Below, piece by piece: positions 36,804-45,206 of a DNA stretch of 64,000 nt (position 1 is the first letter of the stretch; the number at the start of each line of letters is the position of its first letter). Source of the stretch: CAJMNU01 sp905214855 (GTDB lineage: Bacteria; Bacillota; Clostridia; Lachnospirales; Lachnospiraceae); assembly GCA_937890595.1 (NCBI GenBank), contig CALADM010000003.1, positions 21,716 through 85,715 on the forward strand. The letters run 5' to 3'. A program made the position numbers and the translations under genes. The notes below the pieces were generated by a model. That model made no database searches, was not told the origin of the DNA, and saw only the letters and a list, made by a program, of their open reading frames with translations.

Positions 36804-37385
36804 ATGAAAACTTTGATCTGGAATGGGTCTCCTAGAAAGAATGGAAACAGTCAGGATGTCATTGACGAAATCTGTCATAATCTTGAGGGAGAATATCGGA
36901 TTGTTGATGCGTATAGAAGTAAGATCGCTCCTTGTGTGGATTGTAGATATTGTTGGACACATAAAGGTTGCTGTGTACAGGATGAGATGCAGGAGATTTA
37001 CCGTTTCTTAGAAGAGTGTGATAATATTTTGATTGTTTCTCCTCTCTATTTTATGCAGTTGACCGGACCGCTTCTATCTGTATTTAGTCGTCTTCAAGCA
37101 TATTTCTCTATGAGGATTTTCCAGAAACAACAGCCATTTTCTAAAAAGAAAAAAGGTGCAGTGTTGTTTGTGGCAGGAAGTGTGCGTGACAGTTTTGATA
37201 GTGCATATAAAACAGCCTGTATTTGTCTAAAAGAGATGGGAGCAGAAGAAATCCTTTTGCCTGTGGGATTTCATGGAACGGATGAGACACCAGTAAGGAA
37301 ACAGGAAGATTTTTTGAAAGAGATAGACAAAATTCTTTGTTTCTTTCAGGGAGCAAGTGGAGAAAGGAAAAAGAGTGACGTATGA
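36804..37385 (+). CDS. Flavodoxin-fold NAD(P)H-dependent oxidoreductase with a compact cysteine cluster
   Basis: A 193-aa FMN protein. MKTLIWNGSPRKNGNSQ is the flavin phosphate loop and SPLYFMQLTGPL the isoalloxazine loop of the FMN reductase family. Residues about 44-57 read CVDCRYCWTHKGCC, which fits the C-x2-C-x2-C-x5-C spacing of iron-sulfur flavoproteins, so a cubane cluster is possible. ATG 36804 is preferred over GTG 36771, which lies within the purine-rich ribosome binding region. It overlaps the cysteine desulfurase gene by four bases, so an electron-transfer role in sulfur transfer is conceivable but unproven. Confidence 0.82.
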   Translation: MKTLIWNGSPRKNGNSQDVIDEICHNLEGEYRIVDAYRSKIAPCVDCRYCWTHKGCCVQDEMQEIYRFLEECDNILIVSPLYFMQLTGPLLSVFSRLQAYFSMRIFQKQQPFSKKKKGAVLFVAGSVRDSFDSAYKTACICLKEMGAEEILLPVGFHGTDETPVRKQEDFLKEIDKILCFFQGASGERKKSDV

Positions 37386-38539
37386 CAGAAATTTATTTTG
37401 ATAATTCTGCAACAACACAGGTTCTGGACAGTGTTTGTGACATGGTAGTCAGGGCAATGAAAACAGATTATGGCAATCCATCTTCAAAACACCAAAAGGG
37501 AGTGGATGCAGAAAATTTGCTGAAAGAGGCACGGATAGAAATTGCCAAGACATTGAAAGTACAGGAAAAAGAGATTTTGTTCACCTCTGGGGGGACAGAA
37601 TCCAACAATATGGCATTGTTTGGGGCTGCATTTGCTAATAAAAGAGCAGGAAATCACATTATTACCACTGCGATAGAACATGCAGCAGTATATCAGCCGC
37701 TTCAAGTGTTAGAGCAGGCTGGATTTCGTGTTACCTATCTTCCTGTGGATCACAATGGAAGGATTTCTTTAGAAGATCTGGATGCTGCGATCTGCGATGA
37801 TACAATCCTAGTGTCTGTTATGTATGTCAATAATGAGATTGGTGCAGTAGAGCCGATCGAAGAGATTGGTGAACATATCAAAAGAAGAAATTCTAATATC
37901 TTGTTCCATGTAGATGCAATTCAGGCATATGGCAAATATCAGATCCGTCCCAAAAGGATGAAAATAGATCTGATGTCTGTCAGTGGTCATAAAATCCATG
38001 GACCAAAAGGGATTGGATTTTTGTATATGAGAGAGGGAATCAAGGTAAAACCTCTGGTGTACGGCGGCGGTCAACAGAAAGGAATGCGTTCTGGGACAGA
38101 CAATGTAGCGGGAGCTGTCGGACTTGGTGAGGCAGCAAAAGAGGCATATACGGATTTTGAAAAGGAAATAGAGCATTTATACTGCTTAAAAGACAGGATG
38201 ACAGCCGGACTACTTGCTATGGATGGGGTATGTGTCCATGGGCTTACAGACAGAACCAGTGCTCCACACATTGTCAGTGCGGGATTTAAAGGTGTCCGGA
38301 GCGAAGTTCTTCTTCATGCACTGGAAGATAGAGGAATCTATGTATCATCTGGATCAGCCTGTTCTTCAAACCATCCGGGGGTCAGTGGCGCTTTAAAAGG
38401 AATTGGCGTACATCCAGACTATCTGGATTCTACGATACGATTTAGTTTCAGCAGGTTCAATACAGAGGAAGAAGTGGATGAGTGCCTGAAAGCATTGCAG
38501 GAATTACTTCCATTTTTGAGAAGATATCAGAGAGGATAA
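37382..38539 (+). CDS. Cysteine desulfurase, NifS/IscS class (partner of ThiI)
   Basis: A 385-aa PLP enzyme that takes sulfur from cysteine as a persulfide. The PLP lysine is Lys204 in SVSGHKIHGPKG, and the active-site Cys327 lies in SSGSACSSNHPG. It starts ATGA-overlapped with the flavoprotein and is followed nine bases later by thiI. In Bacillus subtilis a dedicated desulfurase (NifZ) next to thiI supplies sulfur for 4-thiouridine because that ThiI lacks a rhodanese domain; the same arrangement is seen here. Confidence 0.93.
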   Translation: MTEIYFDNSATTQVLDSVCDMVVRAMKTDYGNPSSKHQKGVDAENLLKEARIEIAKTLKVQEKEILFTSGGTESNNMALFGAAFANKRAGNHIITTAIEHAAVYQPLQVLEQAGFRVTYLPVDHNGRISLEDLDAAICDDTILVSVMYVNNEIGAVEPIEEIGEHIKRRNSNILFHVDAIQAYGKYQIRPKRMKIDLMSVSGHKIHGPKGIGFLYMREGIKVKPLVYGGGQQKGMRSGTDNVAGAVGLGEAAKEAYTDFEKEIEHLYCLKDRMTAGLLAMDGVCVHGLTDRTSAPHIVSAGFKGVRSEVLLHALEDRGIYVSSGSACSSNHPGVSGALKGIGVHPDYLDSTIRFSFSRFNTEEEVDECLKALQELLPFLRRYQRG

Positions 38540-38548
38540 TAAGAAAAT

Positions 38549-39736
38549 ATGAATATGTTTCAGTCATTTTTAATTAAATATGCCGAGATAGGAACAAAAG
38601 GCAAAAATAGATATATGTTCGAAGATGCCTTAGTACGCCAGATCCGTACCGTATTAAAACGGGTTGATGGAGAATTTAAGGTGACAAAAGAATCCGGGCG
38701 TATCTATGTGATAGCAGAAGGAGAATTTGAGTATGATGAGGCTGTGGAGGCACTTCAGACGGTATTTGGTATCGTAGAGATCTGCCCTATGATGCAGGTG
38801 GATGATAACGGATATGAAGATTTAAAACAACAGGTCCTTCACTATATGGATATCGTATATCCTGACAAACACCTTACCTTTAAGGTTGTGGCACGCCGTG
38901 GAAATAAGAATTATCCGGTTCATTCTGAACAGATGAACAGAGATTTAGGGGAAGCGATCCTCATGGCATTTCCAGATACAAAGGTGAATGTCCATACACC
39001 AGATGTAATGCTGCACGTAGAGGTTAGAAACCGTGTCAATATTTATTCCCTGCGAATTCCGGGACCGGGTGGTATGCCGCTTGGAACAAATGGAAAAGCA
39101 ATGCTTTTGCTTTCCGGAGGAATTGACAGTCCGGTTGCCGGATGGATGGTGGCAAAGAGAGGTGTGGTTTTGGAAGCTACTTATTTCCATGCACCGCCAT
39201 ATACCAGTGAACGTGCAAAACAGAAGGTGATTGATCTGGCAAAATTGGTGGCAAGGTATTCAGGGGCTATCCGCCTGAATATTGTAAACTTTACAGATTG
39301 TCAGCTTTATATCTATGATCAGTGTCCACATGAGGAGTTGACAATCATTATGCGCCGTTATATGATGCGGATTGCAGAAAAATTGGCATATGACAGAGAC
39401 TGTATGGCTTTGATCACAGGAGAGAGCATTGGTCAGGTTGCATCCCAGACAGTACAATCTTTGGTATGTACAAATGAAGTGTGTACTATGCCGGTATTTC
39501 GTCCACTCATCGGTTTTGATAAGCAGGACATTGTCGATATTGCAGAAAAGATCAAGACATATGAGACATCTGTACTTCCATTTGAAGACTGCTGTACTAT
39601 TTTTGTGGCAAAACACCCTGTAACAAAGCCAAATTTAAAAGTAATCCGTAAGTCAGAGACAAAATTAGGGGATAAAATGGAAGAGTTGGTACAGACTGCC
39701 ATTGATACAGTGGAAGTGGTATGGTGTGCACCGTAA
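38549..39736 (+). CDS. thiI: tRNA 4-thiouridine synthase ThiI, without rhodanese domain
   Basis: The 395-aa enzyme adenylates U8 of tRNA and inserts sulfur (s4U). It has the N-terminal ferredoxin-like region, a THUMP domain (about 60-165) and a PP-loop ATPase with LLLSGGIDSPVAGW (about 185) and the Cys in EVCTMPVFRPL and PFEDCCTIF. Length matches the short ThiI form without the C-terminal rhodanese domain of the E. coli protein (482 aa). The start may be ATG 38549 or ATG 38555; the second gives the more common MFQSFLIKYAE. Confidence 0.95.
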   Translation: MNMFQSFLIKYAEIGTKGKNRYMFEDALVRQIRTVLKRVDGEFKVTKESGRIYVIAEGEFEYDEAVEALQTVFGIVEICPMMQVDDNGYEDLKQQVLHYMDIVYPDKHLTFKVVARRGNKNYPVHSEQMNRDLGEAILMAFPDTKVNVHTPDVMLHVEVRNRVNIYSLRIPGPGGMPLGTNGKAMLLLSGGIDSPVAGWMVAKRGVVLEATYFHAPPYTSERAKQKVIDLAKLVARYSGAIRLNIVNFTDCQLYIYDQCPHEELTIIMRRYMMRIAEKLAYDRDCMALITGESIGQVASQTVQSLVCTNEVCTMPVFRPLIGFDKQDIVDIAEKIKTYETSVLPFEDCCTIFVAKHPVTKPNLKVIRKSETKLGDKMEELVQTAIDTVEVVWCAP

Positions 39737-39830
39737 TGCTGTATTCTTTTAAGATATAAGGGCGAAAAGAAACAATATGTTCTAAGTGAGAAGTTTTGAT
39801 CTGAGCAGATAGCTCTATTAAGAAAATAAT

Positions 39831-39865
39831 AGAAAAAGAAGATTCCTGTTATACAGGAATCTTCT
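39831..39865 (-). terminator. Terminator of the HPr-like gene
   Basis: Perfect 12-bp stem AGAAGATTCCTG/CAGGAATCTTCT with five-base loop (39837-39865). On the minus strand it is followed by TTTTTCTATT. A further hairpin CAAAAAC/GTTTTTG lies at 39877-39899 closer to the gene. Confidence 0.8.
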
Positions 39866-39915
39866 GGATATATACCAAAAACGTCATATATGTTTTTGTA
39901 AACTATCTAAAGTCA

Positions 39916-40149
39916 TTATTTGATAATGTATGGGGATAAAACAGAAAGGATCTCATCTACATTGGACTCAGAATGAATGTTTAATTCAATCGGTTTAGAT
40001 AAATCCAAGCTGAAGATTCCCATAATGGATTTTGCATCAATGACATATCTGCCAGAAACCAAATCAAAATCACTATCAAATTTTGTCAGATCATTTACAA
40101 AAGATTTTACCTTATCAATAGAATTAAGAGAAATACTAACTGTTTTCAT
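39916..40149 (-). CDS. HPr-like protein lacking the phosphocarrier histidine
   Basis: A 77-aa protein with the HPr fold pattern. The regulatory-serine region is kept: DAKSIMGIFSLDL aligns with the KSIMGVMSL text around Ser46 of HPr, giving Ser41 here. The segment that should contain the catalytic His15 (GxHARP in HPr) reads SLNSIDKVKSF, with no histidine, so it cannot take phosphate from enzyme I. This is the Crh situation (Ser kept, His lost), though the sequence is more diverged. AAGGAGG precedes the start. It may be a regulatory target of HPr kinase or a structural relative with another role. Confidence 0.75.
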   Translation of the reverse strand: MKTVSISLNSIDKVKSFVNDLTKFDSDFDLVSGRYVIDAKSIMGIFSLDLSKPIELNIHSESNVDEILSVLSPYIIK

Positions 40150-40185
40150 GAAAAAAACCTCCTTGATGTTTTACGGATAATGGTA

Positions 40186-40208
40186 TTGCATGATATTGTT
40201 ACATGCAA
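40186..40208. promoter_or_regulatory. TTGCATG-N9-CATGCAA palindrome between the HPr-like gene and mtaB
   Basis: Perfect seven-base arms with nine-base centre, 37 bases upstream of the HPr-like gene. On the minus strand TTGCAT, 17 bases, TACCAT (40208-40180) can be read as its promoter, so a bound protein would cover the -35 box. A third TTGCATG is at 40257-40263, nearer to mtaB. The binding protein is unknown. Confidence 0.45.
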
Positions 40209-40306
40209 TTTATGCTTTCATTATTACCAAGAAAAGGAGAAAAGTCAATAGTGATATTGCATGAAAATCAATTTTAAACTGCAAATTAGAATGAGGAGAC
40301 AGGAGA

Positions 40307-41623
40307 ATGAGAAAAGCAGCATTTCATAATCTGGGCTGTAAAGTAAATGCCTATGAGACAGAGGCGATGCAGCAGCTTTTGGAGAAAGCGGGATATGAGA
40401 TTGTAGATTTTAATGAGAAAGCAGATGTGTATATTATCAATACATGTTCCGTGACAAATATAGCAGACCGAAAATCCAGACAGATGCTGCACCGTGCGAA
40501 ACATAAAAATCCGGAGGCAGTTGTAGTGGCAGCCGGATGTTATGTGCAGGCAGTGGGTGAGAAGCTGCTTTCGGATGATGCAGTAGACCTGATCATAGGA
40601 AACAATAAAAAGGCAGAGTTAGTTCAATTATTAGAGGCATATTTTAAGGATAACAAGGCAGACGCAGGTTTGGTGGATATCAGTACTACAAAAGAGTATG
40701 AAGGTCTTCACATTGAAAAGATCGCAGATCATACCAGAGCTTTCATGAAAGTACAGGATGGATGTAACCAGTTTTGTAGTTATTGCATTATTCCATATAC
40801 CAGAGGAAGAGTGCGCAGCCGTGAGATGTCCGATGTTTTAGAAGAAGCTAGAACATTAGTGAGATCAGGGTATCAGGAATTGGTTTTGACAGGAATCCAT
40901 TTGAGTTCTTATGGGAAAGATTTTTCAGAAGAGAAAAAAGTAGGTTTACTGGATTTGATCGAGGCGATCCATGAGATTGAAGGAGTGAAAAGAATCCGGC
41001 TTGGATCACTTGAGCCACGTATTATCACACTAGAATTTGCAAAAAGACTTGCTGCACTTCCAAAGGTTTGCCCACATTTCCATTTATCTTTGCAGAGTGG
41101 ATGTAATGCGACTTTAAAACGTATGAACAGGCATTATTCTGTGGAAGATTATCTGGAAAGATGTGAGATCCTTCGAAGTGTTTATGAAAATCCAGCAATT
41201 ACCACAGATGTGATCGTAGGTTTTCCAGGAGAATCAGAAGAAGAATTTGAAGAAACCAGAGAATTTCTGAAAAAGGTACATTTTTATGAAATGCATGTCT
41301 TTAAATATTCCAGAAGAGCAGGTACGCGTGCAGCAGATATGCCTGATCAAGTGCCTGAAACAGTAAAAAGTGAGAGAAGCGATGTGCTTTTGGAATTGGA
41401 ACATGCAATGTCATTAGAATACAGAAGAAGTTTTGCCGGACAGAGAAAAACAGTTCTTTTGGAAGAAAAGACAGTGATAGATGGACAGGAATATTGGATT
41501 GGACATACAAAAGAGTATGTGAAAGCAATCGTACCTTGTCAGAATCATCTGAAAAATACAATGGTTACAGGTGAATTTACAGCAATGTTGAACGAAGAAC
41601 TCTGGATGATGCAGACAGAATAA
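40307..41623 (+). CDS. mtaB: tRNA t6A37 methylthiotransferase MtaB
   Basis: The 438-aa radical SAM enzyme converts t6A37 to ms2t6A37. N-terminal MTTase domain cysteines are Cys11 (LGCKVNAYE), Cys47 (NTCSVTN) and Cys78 (AAGCYVQ) for one cluster; the radical SAM cysteines are 153, 157 and 160 (CNQFCSYC) for the other; a C-terminal TRAM domain ends the protein. The GCKVNAYE reading separates MtaB from MiaB and RimO. GGAG stands before ATG. Confidence 0.95.
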   Translation: MRKAAFHNLGCKVNAYETEAMQQLLEKAGYEIVDFNEKADVYIINTCSVTNIADRKSRQMLHRAKHKNPEAVVVAAGCYVQAVGEKLLSDDAVDLIIGNNKKAELVQLLEAYFKDNKADAGLVDISTTKEYEGLHIEKIADHTRAFMKVQDGCNQFCSYCIIPYTRGRVRSREMSDVLEEARTLVRSGYQELVLTGIHLSSYGKDFSEEKKVGLLDLIEAIHEIEGVKRIRLGSLEPRIITLEFAKRLAALPKVCPHFHLSLQSGCNATLKRMNRHYSVEDYLERCEILRSVYENPAITTDVIVGFPGESEEEFEETREFLKKVHFYEMHVFKYSRRAGTRAADMPDQVPETVKSERSDVLLELEHAMSLEYRRSFAGQRKTVLLEEKTVIDGQEYWIGHTKEYVKAIVPCQNHLKNTMVTGEFTAMLNEELWMMQTE

Positions 41624-41677
41624 AGAAAAATTGTCGAATTGTACAGAATTGTATGAGAAAATTTAAGAATTATTCTC

Positions 41678-41706
41678 TTGCCGAAACAGAAAGAATCGTA
41701 TAAAAT
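41678..41706 (+). promoter_or_regulatory. Promoter of the ireB-ruvX cluster
   Basis: TTGCCG (41678-41683), 17 bases, TAAAAT (41701-41706), 31 bases before ATG 41737. Confidence 0.5.
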
Positions 41707-41736
41707 AGTAATGAACAACTAAAGGACGTGATAAAG

Positions 41737-41997
41737 ATGGGTAGCATTTATAATACACAATTTTTTAAAGCTCCGCAGGACAATAAATTGGAGGTAAGTC
41801 AGGTCTTAGAACAGGTTTATGTTGCCCTGACTGAGAAGGGATATAATCCGATCAATCAGATGGTTGGTTATATTATTTCTGGTGACCCAACCTATATTAC
41901 CAGTCATAACAGTGCCAGAAGCCTGATTATGAAAGTGGAACGTGATGAGATTTTGGAAGAACTGATGCGCACATATATTGATGCAAAGTTAAAGTAA
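41737..41997 (+). CDS. IreB family regulatory phosphoprotein (UPF0297)
   Basis: An 86-aa protein, the usual size. It matches the family text NQMVGYIISGDPTYITSHNSARSLI and starts MGSIYNTQFF, where Thr7 corresponds to the N-terminal threonine region phosphorylated by the IreK-type kinase in enterococci. ATG 41737 has AAAGGA at correct distance; GTG 41728 would be too near it. It heads the conserved order IreB, RuvX, DUF1292 (yrzL-yrrK-yrzB in Bacillus). Confidence 0.93.
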   Translation: MGSIYNTQFFKAPQDNKLEVSQVLEQVYVALTEKGYNPINQMVGYIISGDPTYITSHNSARSLIMKVERDEILEELMRTYIDAKLK

Positions 41998-42080
41998 AGA
42001 GTAAGGGCGGATAAAATCGACAGAGAAACAGGCGAAAAAGTTGGTTGTTTAACCAGCTTATTTTGCTATGGAGAAATTAA

Positions 42081-42608
42081 ATGAAAACTACGAGAATTAT
42101 GGGATTGGATTTTGGTTCCAAGACAGTTGGAGTAGCAGTGAGCGATCCTTTGGGTTTGACAGCACAAGGGGTAGAGACGATTGTACGAAAAAATGAGGAC
42201 AAACTGCGCCAGACTTGTGCCCGCATTGAAGCATTGATCGCAGAGTACGAGGTTGGACTTTTGGTTTTAGGATATCCTAAAAACATGGATGATACGATCG
42301 GAGAACGTGCAAGAAAGACAGAGGAGTTTCGTGATATGATTGCGAGACGTACCGGTCTTTCCGTTGTTTTATGGGACGAAAGACTGACTACCGTGGAGGC
42401 AGAGCAGATTTTGATAGAGAGTGGTGTGAGAAGAGAACACCGTAAGGCAGTGATCGATAAAATTGCGGCAATGATTATTTTACAGAGTTATTTGGATGAT
42501 GTCAGATGGGAAAATTCAAAAAGTATGTGCCATCAGTCAAGTACGGATGAGATAGGGGAAGAAACAGAAACGGAAGGAAATGCCCCCAAAAATGATCTGG
42601 ATCAATAG
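42081..42608 (+). CDS. ruvX: Putative pre-16S rRNA nuclease / Holliday junction resolvase-like RuvX (YqgF)
   Basis: A 175-aa RNase H-fold protein. IMGLDFGSKTVGVAVSD carries the first catalytic Asp, VLGYPKN and LWDERLTTVEAE the middle motifs, and KAVIDKIAAMIILQSYLD the last catalytic Asp. Family proteins have about 140 residues; here an acidic tail of some 30 residues (TDEIGEETETEGNAPKNDLDQ region) is added. A hairpin GTTGGTT/AACCAGC (about 42040-42056) lies before the start. Confidence 0.92.
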   Translation: MKTTRIMGLDFGSKTVGVAVSDPLGLTAQGVETIVRKNEDKLRQTCARIEALIAEYEVGLLVLGYPKNMDDTIGERARKTEEFRDMIARRTGLSVVLWDERLTTVEAEQILIESGVRREHRKAVIDKIAAMIILQSYLDDVRWENSKSMCHQSSTDEIGEETETEGNAPKNDLDQ

Positions 42609-42641
42609 AAATGGAGAATAGGAGGAATAAAGAAGGATAGT

Positions 42642-42920
42642 ATGGGAGAAGAACAGGAAAAACAAATCACCCTTCAGGCAGACGGGGAGGAAGTTCGTTT
42701 TTATGTTTTAGAGGAGACAAGGATCAATGGAATGAACTATCTTCTGGTAACAGACTGTGAAGAGGAAGAGGACGGAGAGTGTTATATTTTAAAAGATACT
42801 TCCAGTGATGAGGAGGAAGAAGCCGTTTACGAGTTTGTTGAGAATGATGCAGAGTTGGATTATATGTTTAAAATTTTCACGGAACTTCTGGGTGATGAAG
42901 ATGTGGAAATCGTAAAATAA
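42642..42920 (+). CDS. DUF1292 (UPF0473) acidic protein
   Basis: A 92-aa, strongly acidic protein with the family plan: N-terminal beta strands (ITLQADGEEVRFYVLEE), TRINGMNYLLVTD, and EEEAVYEFVENDAELDYMFKIF. Its function is unknown; it always accompanies ireB and ruvX homologues in Firmicutes, as here. The start is ATG 42642 with GGAGG further upstream and AAGGA nearer. Confidence 0.9.
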   Translation: MGEEQEKQITLQADGEEVRFYVLEETRINGMNYLLVTDCEEEEDGECYILKDTSSDEEEEAVYEFVENDAELDYMFKIFTELLGDEDVEIVK

Positions 42921-42965
42921 TAGAATGAGAACGCTTAAAAAGGATAATTTGGAGGTGTCAGTTAT

Positions 42966-44735
42966 TTGAAACAGGGAAAAAACGAAAATCATTTTGAAAA
43001 GCATGAAAAACCAGAAAAATATGAAAAGAAAGACAGAAATGAGAGACAGACAGAGAAACCAGACAAGTTAGCTGTTAAGAAAAAAAACAACAAAGTGAAA
43101 ATTATCCCTCTTGGAGGTCTGGAACAGATTGGAATGAACATGACAGTGATCGAGTATGAGGATACGATGATCGTAATCGACTGTGGTTTGACCTTCCCAG
43201 GAGAAGATATGTTAGGAATCGATCTGGTGATCCCAGATGTCACATATCTTAAAAATAATATAGATAAATTAAAAGGCTTTGTCATTACTCATGGACATGA
43301 GGATCATATTGGTGCTCTTCCGTATGTTTTAAAAGAAGTGAATGCACCAGTTTATGGAACAAAGCTGACGGTTGCTTTGATCGAGAACAAACTGAAAGAA
43401 CACAATCTGTTGAAAACAACAAAAAGAAAAGTAGTAAAACATGGTCAGTCTATTAATCTGGGAAGTTTCCGTATTGAATTTATCAAGACAAATCATAGTA
43501 TTGCGGATGCTTGTGCACTTGCCATTTTTACACCAGCAGGTATTATTCTTCATACAGGAGACTTTAAAATTGATTATACGCCTGTATTTGGAGAACCAGC
43601 AGATCTGCAGCGTTTTGCAGAATTAGGTAAAAAAGGTGTATTGGCAATGTTATGTGAGAGTACCAATGCAATACGTCCGGGATTTACCATGTCAGAGCGT
43701 ACCGTGGGAAAGACATTTGATGCGATCTTTGCGGAACATAAAAATAACAGGATCATTGTGGCAACATTTGCTTCTAATGTGGATCGTGTGCAGCAGGTAA
43801 TCAACTCTGCTTATAAATATGGGCGTAAGGTAGTCATTGAAGGGCGCAGTATGGTGAATGTGATAGGAACTGCAAGTGAGCTGGGATATATCAATATTCC
43901 GGAAGGAACACTGATTGATATTGAACATCTGAGAAATTATACTCCAGAACAGACAGTAATCATCACCACAGGAAGTCAGGGAGAATCTTTGGCGGCATTG
44001 TCCCGAATGGCATCTTCCCTGCATAAAAAAGTGACCATTATGCCAACCGATGTCGTGATCATGAGTTCTACTCCGATTCCAGGCAATGAGAAAGCAGTTG
44101 CTCGTGTGATCAACGAGTTATCTATGAAAGGTGCAGAGGTGATCTCACAGGATACCCATGTTTCCGGTCATGCATGTCAGGAAGAGATCAAATTGATGTA
44201 TTCCTTGATCCATCCTAAGTATTCTTTGCCGATCCATGGAGAGTATCGTCATCTGATGGCACAGAAAAACATTGCAGAATCCATGGGAATGCCAAAAGAA
44301 AATATTATGATCATGGCATCTGGAGATGTGATCGAAGTTTCGGAAGAGTGTATCCGTCAGGCAGGAAGAGTGCAGGCAGGAAGTGTTTTAGTAGACGGAT
44401 TGGGTGTAGGAGATGTAGGAAATATCGTATTAAGAGATAGACAGAATCTTGCACAAAATGGTATCATTGTAGTTGTTTTGACACTGGAGCGTTATACTAA
44501 TCAGCTTTTGGCAGGTCCGGATATTGTCTCCAGAGGGTTTGTTTATGTAAGAGAAGCAGAGAGTCTGATGGAAGAGGCAAAGATGGTTGTGGATAATGCA
44601 TTGAATGACTGCCTTGACCATCATGTCAGCGATTGGAGCAAAATTAAGAATGTGATCCGTGACAGTTTGAGTGATTTCCTTTGGAGAAAGATGAAGAGAA
44701 ATCCGATGATTCTTCCAATCATCATGGAAGTATAG
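42966..44735 (+). CDS. rnj: Ribonuclease J with charged N-terminal extension
   Basis: A 589-aa 5'-exo/endoribonuclease of mRNA turnover and rRNA maturation. The metallo-beta-lactamase motif is VITHGHEDHIGALP; beta-CASP motifs include ASNVDRVQQVI and SGHACQEEIKLM, and the C-terminal domain follows. Family proteins start near KIIPLGGLEQIG; here 43 Lys/Glu-rich residues (KHEKPEKYEKK type) precede it. The start is TTG 42966, backed by GGAGGT at 42951-42956; there is no ATG before the conserved core. It is inserted between the DUF1292 gene and the mltG-like gene. Confidence 0.94.
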   Translation: MKQGKNENHFEKHEKPEKYEKKDRNERQTEKPDKLAVKKKNNKVKIIPLGGLEQIGMNMTVIEYEDTMIVIDCGLTFPGEDMLGIDLVIPDVTYLKNNIDKLKGFVITHGHEDHIGALPYVLKEVNAPVYGTKLTVALIENKLKEHNLLKTTKRKVVKHGQSINLGSFRIEFIKTNHSIADACALAIFTPAGIILHTGDFKIDYTPVFGEPADLQRFAELGKKGVLAMLCESTNAIRPGFTMSERTVGKTFDAIFAEHKNNRIIVATFASNVDRVQQVINSAYKYGRKVVIEGRSMVNVIGTASELGYINIPEGTLIDIEHLRNYTPEQTVIITTGSQGESLAALSRMASSLHKKVTIMPTDVVIMSSTPIPGNEKAVARVINELSMKGAEVISQDTHVSGHACQEEIKLMYSLIHPKYSLPIHGEYRHLMAQKNIAESMGMPKENIMIMASGDVIEVSEECIRQAGRVQAGSVLVDGLGVGDVGNIVLRDRQNLAQNGIIVVVLTLERYTNQLLAGPDIVSRGFVYVREAESLMEEAKMVVDNALNDCLDHHVSDWSKIKNVIRDSLSDFLWRKMKRNPMILPIIMEV

Positions 44736-44761
44736 GAAAGGTTTTCCATCTTTTCTTTTTA
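44735..44761 (+). terminator. Possible weak terminator after rnj
   Basis: GGAAA/TTTCC five-bp stem with three-base loop beginning at the last base of rnj, followed by ATCTTTTCTTTTT. The short stem makes it uncertain. Confidence 0.35.
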
Positions 44762-44804
44762 GACAGTCATATATACTGCATTGTAGAGTAAGAAAGGATT
44801 TTGC

Positions 44805-45206
44805 ATGAGCAAAAAGAATGGCACAGCGGGGGATGCCGGAAAAGTCGGTCTGAGTATATTTGGGGTATCGTTTCGTATTGTTATCTGGATTCTGGTAGTT
44901 ATACTTTTGTATACAGGAATCAAGGAAGGTTACCAGTTTGGGTATGCGGTTTTTGATTCTAAACCGGTAGCACAGGGAGAAGGAGTGGAAAAAACCGTGA
45001 CCATTCCAGAAAAAACGTCACCAGTTTCCGTAGCAAAAGTTCTGGAGGAAAAGGGACTGGTGAAGGACAAATATGTATTTGTGGTACAGTATTTGTTATT
45101 TGAATGCGAACCACAGTCAGGTACGTATACTTTAAGTACTTCCATGTCTCCCAGAGATATCATACAACAATTGAATAAGGCGGGAGAAGAAGATGATAGT
45201 GAATGA
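44805..45206 (+). CDS. MltG-like membrane protein lacking the catalytic domain
   Basis: A 133-aa protein with one transmembrane helix (about 24-43) and then a LysM-like module as in the N-terminal part of MltG/YceG (TIPEKTSPVSVAKVLEEKGLV, SGTYTLSTSMSPRDIIQQL). The lytic transglycosylase core (about 200 residues with the catalytic Glu) is missing and no remnant follows: the next gene overlaps its end by 14 bases. In Bacillus the full mltG (yrrL) stands in exactly this place before trmR. It may be a regulatory or binding remnant rather than an enzyme. Confidence 0.8.
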   Translation: MSKKNGTAGDAGKVGLSIFGVSFRIVIWILVVILLYTGIKEGYQFGYAVFDSKPVAQGEGVEKTVTIPEKTSPVSVAKVLEEKGLVKDKYVFVVQYLLFECEPQSGTYTLSTSMSPRDIIQQLNKAGEEDDSE

